Of a stretch of DNA of 37,946 nucleotides, positions 33,777 through 37,946 are shown one piece after another. The stretch comes from Sphingosinicella soli (GTDB lineage Bacteria > Pseudomonadota > Alphaproteobacteria > Sphingomonadales > Sphingomonadaceae): the NCBI RefSeq assembly GCF_014199685.1, contig NZ_JACHNZ010000036.1:1-37946 (forward strand), in the 5' to 3' direction. The stretch's first letter is position 1. The number at the start of each line of letters is the position of its first letter. Below the pieces are notes generated by a model. It saw nothing but the letters and a program-made list of their open reading frames with translations. It was not told where the DNA came from and did not search any database. Both the position numbers and the translations under genes were made by a program.

Positions 33777-33827
33777 CCGAAGCCCCCGCGCTCCATAGAT
33801 CAACCCCGCACACGCCCCAAAGGCGAT

Positions 33828-33903
33828 GGGCCCTTAGCTCAGTCGGTAGAGCAACTGACTTTTAATCAGTAGGTCGCTGGTTCGAATCCAGCAGGGCTCA
33901 CCA
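33828..33903 (+). tRNA. tRNA-Lys (anticodon TTT)
   Basis: GGGCCCT/AGGGCTC acceptor arm with one G-T pair, D-arm GCTC-AGTCGGTA-GAGC, anticodon arm CTGA-CTTTTAA-TCAG giving TTT (Lys), T-arm GCTGG-TTCGAAT-CCAGC, discriminator A and encoded CCA. It is 76 nt long. A phage-like island begins immediately after it, which makes the 3' end a probable attachment site. Confidence 0.97.
33882..33903. other. Probable island attachment site at the tRNA-Lys 3' end
   Basis: Chromosomal genes end at the tRNA-Lys, and small phage-type genes with different composition begin right after it. The 3' portion of a tRNA is the usual integration target. No integrase gene or second copy of the tRNA 3' end was seen in the window; either would lie beyond the right edge. 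Confidence 0.4.
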
Positions 33904-33969
33904 TAAAATCAATGACTTAGACAAAATGTGGTGAGGCGGCGGGACGGCTAATCTAACATTTGATCTAAC

Positions 33970-33999
33970 AAAAACGCCCCGACCTTTCGAGCCGGGGCG
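33970..33999 (-). terminator. Terminator at the island's left edge
   Basis: On the minus strand, CGCCCCG at 33999-33993 pairs with CGGGGCG at 33981-33975 around an 11-base loop, followed by a run of five T. It ends the minus-strand gene whose stop is at 34022. Just to the left, ATCTAACA occurs twice within 20 bases. Confidence 0.8.
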
Positions 34000-34021
34000 C
34001 TTGATGGCGAGGGTGGTGGGG

Positions 34022-34630
34022 TCAGGCGTTGCGCGTCTCGGCAATGCGGCGGACGTCGGCAACAATGTCGTCGACATAGTCTTGTGAATCGCAACCCTCT
34101 TGCTCGATGAGATCGACTTTTCGCGCCAGCTCCTGAATGTCGGTCGCTGGATAACTGCACAGCGACAGCCATGTTTCGTCGCGCCTCTCATCTGCGGCGT
34201 ATTCTTCTCGGCACAGAGCCGGGATTCCCATCTTTCGGTACAGCCTCTTATTCGCAACCTCGACGCGGAGGTGCATGGCCTTCCCTTTCCGCAATTCGGC
34301 GATGCCCGGCCGATCTTTCCTTTTGTCCGGCACGTCTTCGAGCGCCCGCAAGAGTGTGCCCCATTTCTTTTTGAACTGATCGACCGTCATTGGCTCGCCA
34401 TCGACGATTACGTTGGGGTAGGGAGTGCTCGCCGCCCTCCAGGCATCCTCGGCAGCGTCCCGTTTTGCACATGCGGCGTCTGAAATTTTGCAGGCGTTGC
34501 GATACTCAAGCAATCGCCTTCCCCATTCTCCTGAATCGGGCGCTGTGGTGGCTGCCATTGCGGGTAGTGCCGCTACCGGCGCAAGCGCGATCCCCGCGAG
34601 CACCGTTCTTCTATCGGACGAAGCGCTCAT
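34022..34630 (-). CDS. Island protein with Tat-like signal, function unknown
   Basis: A 202-residue protein. The N terminus has a twin-arginine-like signal (SSDRRTVLAGIALAPVAALPAMA), predicting export through Tat and cleavage near residue 26. The mature part is charged and mostly helical (REYRNACKISDAACAKRDAAEDAW, PDKRKDRPGIAELRKGKAMHL) with four cysteines. I do not recognise it. Its start overlaps the stop of the small gene upstream (ATGA), so the two are translated together. Located directly after the tRNA-Lys, it is the first gene of the island. Confidence 0.65.
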   Translation of the reverse strand: MSASSDRRTVLAGIALAPVAALPAMAATTAPDSGEWGRRLLEYRNACKISDAACAKRDAAEDAWRAASTPYPNVIVDGEPMTVDQFKKKWGTLLRALEDVPDKRKDRPGIAELRKGKAMHLRVEVANKRLYRKMGIPALCREEYAADERRDETWLSLCSYPATDIQELARKVDLIEQEGCDSQDYVDDIVADVRRIAETRNA

Positions 34631-34863
34631 TGCGCGCCCCCCGCCCGGATCGCGTCAAGATCGGTTTCGACGCTGCGGACATGGCCTTTGATCGTCTCGG
34701 CCATGCGGACGAAGGCCGAACGCTGATCGTCATCCCCAACGTCGGAGGCCATCATATAGACCGCCTCAAGAAGATCACGCACCATGCGTAGCCTGTCGCT
34801 TAAATCGATCAGCATCACGGTATTGGTCTGGGCGCACGCCGGCCCTATGCTGGAAACAGCCAT
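34627..34863 (-). CDS. Small helical island protein, function unknown
   Basis: A 78-residue acidic, helix-rich protein (LSDRLRMVRDLLEAVYMMASDVGDDDQRSAFVRM). A ribosome site AAAGGA stands before the ATG at 34863, which I prefer to a longer in-frame start. It overlaps the next gene by four bases and is divergent from a ribbon-helix-helix gene at 34949, so the 85 bases between probably hold both promoters. Confidence 0.7.
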   Translation of the reverse strand: MAVSSIGPACAQTNTVMLIDLSDRLRMVRDLLEAVYMMASDVGDDDQRSAFVRMAETIKGHVRSVETDLDAIRAGGAQ

Positions 34864-34929
34864 ATCGCATCCTTTCATGCGGTTTCGGTTAGAGCCGGGC
34901 GGAAGCGCCAACTTCCTCTCGGCTCGCAA

Positions 34930-34978
34930 GTGTGATAACACGGTTTCTATGGCAAAGCAAGAAACTGTGATAACACGG
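34930..34978. promoter_or_regulatory. Two identical operator-like repeats around a start codon
   Basis: TGTGATAACACGG occurs at 34931-34943 and again at 34966-34978, exactly 35 bases apart, on either side of the RHH gene's ATG at 34949. Each is part of a near-palindrome GTGT-nATn-ACAC. Spacing and position suggest operators for the protein encoded here. Confidence 0.65.
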
Positions 34979-35140
34979 AAGCGCAGGGGACCGGCGCCCA
35001 CCGGCAAGGGCACAATGATCGGCGTCCGCCTCCAGCCCGAACCGCTTGCAGCGGTCGATGCATGGCGCGAGGATCAGCCGGATAAACCGACTCGGCCGGA
35101 AGCGATCAGACGTTTGGTGGAGAAGGGGCTGGGGGAGTAG
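34949..35140 (+). CDS. Small DNA-binding protein, ribbon-helix-helix type
   Basis: A 63-residue basic protein (MAKQETVITRKRRGPAPTGKG). The second half has the ribbon-helix-helix layout: a beta strand (GTMIGVRLQPEPLAAVDAW) followed by two helices (KPTRPEAIRRLVEKGL), as in CopG/Arc regulators. I chose the ATG at 34949; a longer frame runs upstream into the divergent region. Two identical operator-like repeats flank its start, one inside the coding region, so it probably represses itself and the divergent small gene. Confidence 0.75.
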   Translation: MAKQETVITRKRRGPAPTGKGTMIGVRLQPEPLAAVDAWREDQPDKPTRPEAIRRLVEKGLGE

Positions 35141-35199
35141 CGCCCTGTTCATCTCGTTTCTATTGTGAAACTATACTCTCTCAGGAATCGGGGGGGCAC

Positions 35200-35667
35200 A
35201 TGATACCAATTTCAAAACTGAAGGTGGCTTATCTTGGAGACTGCACACGCGGCCAAGTTTTGATGGCAGCGGACCACTCGCGTTACGGTAGCCTTGTCAT
35301 TGGTCGGGGCGGGGAGCTCAATGTCGCGGTTCAACTAGGAGGCGATGACGCGTTTTCATTAATGCGGCTGGAAAACGCGGAGAGCTACTTTGGAGTCGTT
35401 CCCGAGGACATCGAATTTTTAGTTGACCCCACCACTGCAAGCAGCACCAACGCCAACAAGGCGGGAACCCTTAGTCTCCAAGGAGATCAATTGGGTATAT
35501 ATGCCAAAAGCCCAAACGGGCAGGCCCGCTTGGTTAAGATCAGAATTAACGACAGCGAATGCAGCCCACAGGATCGTGAAATCTGGTTCAGCCGGTGGTC
35601 TGTAGTTCAGCGATTAGCAAGTGGCGATTCGGTCACCCTCTATAATTTTGACCTTCACGCGCAATGA
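35200..35667 (+). CDS. Island protein of unknown function, cassette gene 1
   Basis: A 155-residue soluble, beta-rich protein I do not recognise. It has no signal peptide or membrane segment; visible parts are GDCTRGQVLMAADHSRYGSLVIGRGG and LIRLENAESYFGVV-like strands (residues 50-70), ending LYNFDLHAQ. The coding sequence is clearly more A/T-rich than the host genes and uses rarer codons, a sign of transfer. A TATACT -10-like element at 35172-35177 and a GGGGGGG ribosome site precede it. Its stop overlaps the next gene's start (ATGA), so the two act together. Confidence 0.7.
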   Translation: MIPISKLKVAYLGDCTRGQVLMAADHSRYGSLVIGRGGELNVAVQLGGDDAFSLMRLENAESYFGVVPEDIEFLVDPTTASSTNANKAGTLSLQGDQLGIYAKSPNGQARLVKIRINDSECSPQDREIWFSRWSVVQRLASGDSVTLYNFDLHAQ

Positions 35668-36203
35668 ATGAGTGCGGTATGCCTGACGTTGATGTGACAC
35701 TCGCTGCCCGAATGCGAGATGATGCTTGGCAAATGGCAATTCATGAACGCGCTCAACGGGATCAGGTCACTCAGAGAATCCGCTTTGGGTTGGTCGTGCT
35801 TAACGGTGCTTCGCTCGCTACTGTGCTTGGCGCATCCAGCTTGCTGGACAACCTCCCTGATACGATTTTGGCGTTTTCAGCCAGCAGTTTCGCATTGGGC
35901 ATCGCTGCAGCAGGCTGGGCACTGGAGAGTCACCAGAATTATTTGATTGCTAGTGCCGGGCGGTGGTCAGCAAACGCGATGAAGCGGGAGCGACTGCGCG
36001 CCTTAATTGAGTTTTCTCACGTTAATGCCAATGACGAGAAGACATTGGCGGCAATTGAAAAACTATTCAACGAGATGACAGGCGAACCGGAGGTGCTCTT
36101 CCAGCCAGATACGGCCTCCATTTGGAAGCAATATACTTCGCGTGGACTTTGGGTAGTGGGAATGCTGTCTATCGTAGGTTACAAGATATGGTCGCTTATC
36201 TGA
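35664..36203 (+). CDS. Island membrane protein, cassette gene 2
   Basis: A 179-residue protein with two adjacent hydrophobic segments at about residues 41-85 (FGLVVLNGASLATVLGASSLL and LAFSASSFALGIAAAGWALE) and a third at about 160-178 (GLWVVGMLSIVGYKIWSLI); a helical charged stretch lies between them. It overlaps cassette gene 1 by four bases and shares its A/T-rich composition. Membrane protein plus soluble partner is a recurrent design in small phage-carried conflict or lysis modules, but no family was recognised. Confidence 0.7.
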   Translation: MNECGMPDVDVTLAARMRDDAWQMAIHERAQRDQVTQRIRFGLVVLNGASLATVLGASSLLDNLPDTILAFSASSFALGIAAAGWALESHQNYLIASAGRWSANAMKRERLRALIEFSHVNANDEKTLAAIEKLFNEMTGEPEVLFQPDTASIWKQYTSRGLWVVGMLSIVGYKIWSLI

Positions 36204-36484
36204 GATAGCGCCCGCTCACGTGCCGCCTGCCGGGCACGGTTCCACGCAGCCACAATCGCGTTGGCCTCGCGGATGATTGCCTCTTCCTCACTCTCAGGTT
36301 CGATGACGGATTTAATCGGGACGGGAGGTTTCGGATTGAGGGCGCGTTGAACCGTGCTCTTGCTCAGGCCGGTCTCGTCGGCGATGCGTTGGGCAACCCC
36401 CTTGGGCTGGCCCGGCCCGCGCTTCGTTTCTGGCAATACTGGTTCATTTTGCGCCAGTATTCTGCACTCCCGAACTTCCAGCAA
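36179..36484 (-). CDS. Helix-turn-helix fragment, possibly truncated at the start
   Basis: A 101-residue frame whose residues about 29-50 form a helix-turn-helix (GVAQRIADETGLSKSTVQRAL), flanked by a basic GPGQPKG linker and a C-terminal AWNRARQAARERALSQI helix typical of phage ParB-like proteins. The called start is a TTG at 36484, but the same frame stays open upstream to a TAA at 36563-36565 without an ATG or GTG, reading protein-like sequence (HAEAPLASLHRHIRRYAELL). It therefore looks like the C-terminal remnant of a longer gene. It overlaps cassette gene 2 by 25 bases. Confidence 0.55.
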   Translation of the reverse strand: MLEVRECRILAQNEPVLPETKRGPGQPKGVAQRIADETGLSKSTVQRALNPKPPVPIKSVIEPESEEEAIIREANAIVAAWNRARQAARERALSQISDHIL

Positions 36485-36546
36485 TTCCGCATAGCGTCGG
36501 ATATGCCGATGTAGACTTGCCAGGGGTGCTTCGGCATGATGCGCAT

Positions 36547-36927
36547 ATGGGGAGCGGGGAAATTACTGCGATTGTTGTCGCGCTAGGGCTGGCGATTGCC
36601 GGTGGTATGTGTTCGCTCGCGCTAAATCACCCGTCAGTCCAGAAAACGATGGCCGGCTGGATTTTATGGACCTTGCTGTTGCTAGCAACTCCCACTGTGA
36701 TCGCGCTGTACTTTTACATCGACGGGATGGAAACAGCCGGTTCGCTTTTGAGCGGGCCAGCGCTAACTGCAGTACAGCAAGACATTAGATATACCAGATA
36801 TATATTAACTGCCATTTATGTCTCAGTGGCTTACTTCATTTCCCTTCTGAGCTTTTGCTCCTGGTTGCGTGAAATTAAACGAGACGCAGAAAAAGCGCCG
36901 CCACCAGATAGCCAAGCGCGAACATAG
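36547..36927 (+). CDS. Island membrane protein, function unknown
   Basis: A 126-residue protein (start at the ATG at 36547; an upstream TTG at 36517 is possible) with three hydrophobic stretches near residues 6-26 (AIVVALGLAIAGGMCSLAL), 38-58 (ILWTLLLLATPTVIALYFYI) and 84-106 (YILTAIYVSVAYFISLLSFC), then a short charged tail. No family recognised. Its last 53 bases are antisense to the 31-residue gene on the minus strand. The ribosome site is weak, so translation is uncertain. Confidence 0.5.
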   Translation: MGSGEITAIVVALGLAIAGGMCSLALNHPSVQKTMAGWILWTLLLLATPTVIALYFYIDGMETAGSLLSGPALTAVQQDIRYTRYILTAIYVSVAYFISLLSFCSWLREIKRDAEKAPPPDSQART

Positions 36928-36970
36928 ATAGACCGAATAGTAGCACTTTAACTATCGGTGTTGCGTTCAT
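36875..36970 (-). CDS. 31-residue single-helix membrane peptide
   Basis: A short gene encoding MNATPIVKVLLFGLSMFALG followed by YLVAALFLRLV. Its perfect ribosome site (TTAGGAGAAATC before ATG) strongly supports translation. Nearly the whole product is one membrane helix. It begins 26 bases after the stop of the Ntn-like gene on the same strand, so it is probably the last gene of that small operon. Tiny membrane peptides in phages can be holins, lysis regulators or toxin-like peptides; nothing here decides among them. Confidence 0.6.
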   Translation of the reverse strand: MNATPIVKVLLFGLSMFALGYLVAALFLRLV

Positions 36971-36995
36971 GATTTCTCCTAATGATCCAAGTTGC

Positions 36996-37667
36996 CTAAG
37001 CCGCAACCAACTCCCCCTCAATATCGCCATAGGTATGTAGGGCAGCGCACTCGATTCCGGCCGCTGAAACCGTCGTCAGCGTGATTTCACCGGCCACAGC
37101 GCCCACGCCGTCGGGCATGATGCCCCAGCCCGTGCGCACGCCCCGCTGCGCCTCCACAAGCGGCAGGGCATCGCGCAGCGGCACGAACGACGGATTGCGC
37201 AACCTCACCTCACGGCCATAGACGGCCCGTAGATCGACGTCGGGATTGAGCGCCTGCAGGCAGGGCCTAAGCGTCCACGGTTGCACATTTGGCAGCGGGG
37301 TCGGGAAGCCCGTCATGAACGACAGCCCCATAGGACGCCCGTGCCGACGCGAATACAGGGCGATAAACACCTCGCTCGGTCGCTGATCGGGGTCGAGCCC
37401 CTGATCGGCGTAGAAGCCCCGCACGACGCCCGGCAGAGCGCGCACGAATGCTTCCTGATCGCACGCCTCCCAATCCGGGATCGAGCGGACCAGAGACGAC
37501 AGCACAATCGCCTGCAGGCTCCCTGTCGTGGCAATAGCGAGCGACTGCGACCGAACGGCAAGAACCTTCGGCATCAGCGCCAGAATCGTGCCGCCGGGCG
37601 TGAACAGCCCCGAATCCGTCATCAGGTACGCGGCGTCCGGCTGGACGATGAGATTAGCCATCGACAT
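36996..37667 (-). CDS. Phage-type hypothetical protein, possible Ntn-like fold
   Basis: A 223-residue protein. Start chosen at the ATG at 37667 (GGGGGTG upstream); ATGs at 37676 and 37661 are alternatives. The sequence MANLIVQPDAAYLMTDSGLF, then KVLAVRSQSLAIATTGSLQAIVL, has the strand-turn-strand pattern of proteasome-like Ntn hydrolases (an early Asp/Thr pair, Lys-Val, Gly at the turn), but no clear N-terminal nucleophile is exposed. The later part (YSRRHGRPMGLSFMTGF, GWGIMPDGVGAVAGEITLTTV) is unplaced. It follows a short gene with a two-base gap and precedes the 31-residue peptide gene. Confidence 0.55.
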   Translation of the reverse strand: MSMANLIVQPDAAYLMTDSGLFTPGGTILALMPKVLAVRSQSLAIATTGSLQAIVLSSLVRSIPDWEACDQEAFVRALPGVVRGFYADQGLDPDQRPSEVFIALYSRRHGRPMGLSFMTGFPTPLPNVQPWTLRPCLQALNPDVDLRAVYGREVRLRNPSFVPLRDALPLVEAQRGVRTGWGIMPDGVGAVAGEITLTTVSAAGIECAALHTYGDIEGELVAA

Positions 37668-37669
37668 CG

Positions 37670-37852
37670 CTAGCACCCCCGGCTGGCCATGTGCATGGCC
37701 CCCATCGCCCCGGCATTCACCAGCGTCGCTATCGCCGTTTCAGCCGCGCGTGCCGGGCGTTCCCTCAGATATTCCCCGACCGTTTTTTCAGGGTTGATCG
37801 CGTGCCAAGTGTTCATATCTTGCAGCACCGTCGCGACTTGCTCGCCAACCAT
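37670..37852 (-). pseudogene. Gene remnant cut by an IS-like end
   Basis: A 60-residue frame (VGEQVATVLQDMNTWHAINPEKTVGEYLRERPARAAETA), helical and phage-like. Its ATG at 37850-37852 lies exactly where tandem repeats of an IS21-like end begin, so the codons upstream have probably been replaced. The native gene likely extended further. It ends two bases before the Ntn-like gene start. Confidence 0.5.
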
Positions 37853-37946
37853 GTCAATCGGCGTCCAAAAGGGACCCCCGATCGGCGTGCAAAAGGGACC
37901 CCACCGCGGCGTGGCGATCGGTTGATGTTGAGCGCGAGTTTCGCTC
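37852..37946. mobile_element. End of an IS21-like element (partial)
   Basis: Two near-identical 22-base units, at 37857-37878 and 37881-37902, differ by one base and share the core CAAAAGGGACCCC. Tandem subterminal repeats just inside a TG-starting end are typical of IS21-family elements, where they bind the IstA transposase. The rest, including istA/istB, lies beyond the window. The true boundary near 37852 is inferred from where the neighbouring frame stops making sense. Confidence 0.5.

Noticed and set aside
1-37946. CRISPR arrays, restriction-modification genes and rRNA
   Set aside because: No array of regularly spaced repeats, no methyltransferase or nuclease pair and no rRNA sequence could be found in the window.

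Overview
The window is GC-rich alphaproteobacterial DNA, most likely chromosomal and from a sphingomonad. The basis is the gene families and their style: a tonB-exbB-exbD-exbD operon, a catecholate-type TonB-dependent receptor beside a PiuC-type hydroxylase, intracellular polyhydroxybutyrate (PHB) turnover genes, a family 5 uracil-DNA glycosylase, an OmpR-type two-component system, and short GC-rich intergenic inverted repeats. No 16S rRNA is present, so the genus cannot be fixed. Layout: 1-4.6 kb holds housekeeping genes (MAPEG protein, glutathione transferase, uvrC, and a pteridine-reductase-like SDR translationally coupled to folB). 4.5-8.3 kb holds a secreted protein of unknown function and the TonB energy-transduction operon, closed by a strong terminator. 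8.3-11.2 kb is PHB use: phaZ divergent from 3-hydroxybutyrate dehydrogenase and a second SDR. 11.2-14.8 kb has a TerC-family membrane protein behind an unusual structured leader with a coupled 19-codon leader ORF, a small secreted protein and an ABC exporter. 14.8-22.0 kb is an iron and flavin island: a PepSY-type membrane protein, a DUF2271 protein carrying a textbook ApbE flavinylation motif (DGITGAT), a DUF4198 protein, a frameshifted apbE, a second TonB, a PiuC-type dioxygenase and a siderophore receptor, with Fur-like boxes before three of its transcription units. 22.0-33.8 kb is core: an ABC-F ATPase, PepSY protein plus two-component system, transglutaminase-like protein, tRNA-Gln, Ppx/GppA, rlmE, the agmatine-to-putrescine pair aguA-aguB, a UDG/YqaJ-nuclease pair, and folK. 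33.8 kb to the end is a mobile island starting exactly at the 3' end of a tRNA-Lys gene. It carries small phage-type genes, a ribbon-helix-helix regulator with two identical operator-like repeats, a more A/T-rich two-gene cassette of unknown function, a 31-residue membrane peptide gene, and what looks like one end of an IS21-type element at the right edge. How the genes could work together: siderophore-bound iron would enter through the outer-membrane receptor powered by TonB/ExbB/ExbD; the PepSY, DUF2271 and DUF4198 proteins would act in the periplasm or inner membrane, with FMN attached covalently by ApbE, possibly to reduce or handle the imported iron complex. This chain is inferred from motifs and gene order. 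The frameshift in apbE means the local flavin transferase may be inactive here or miscalled.
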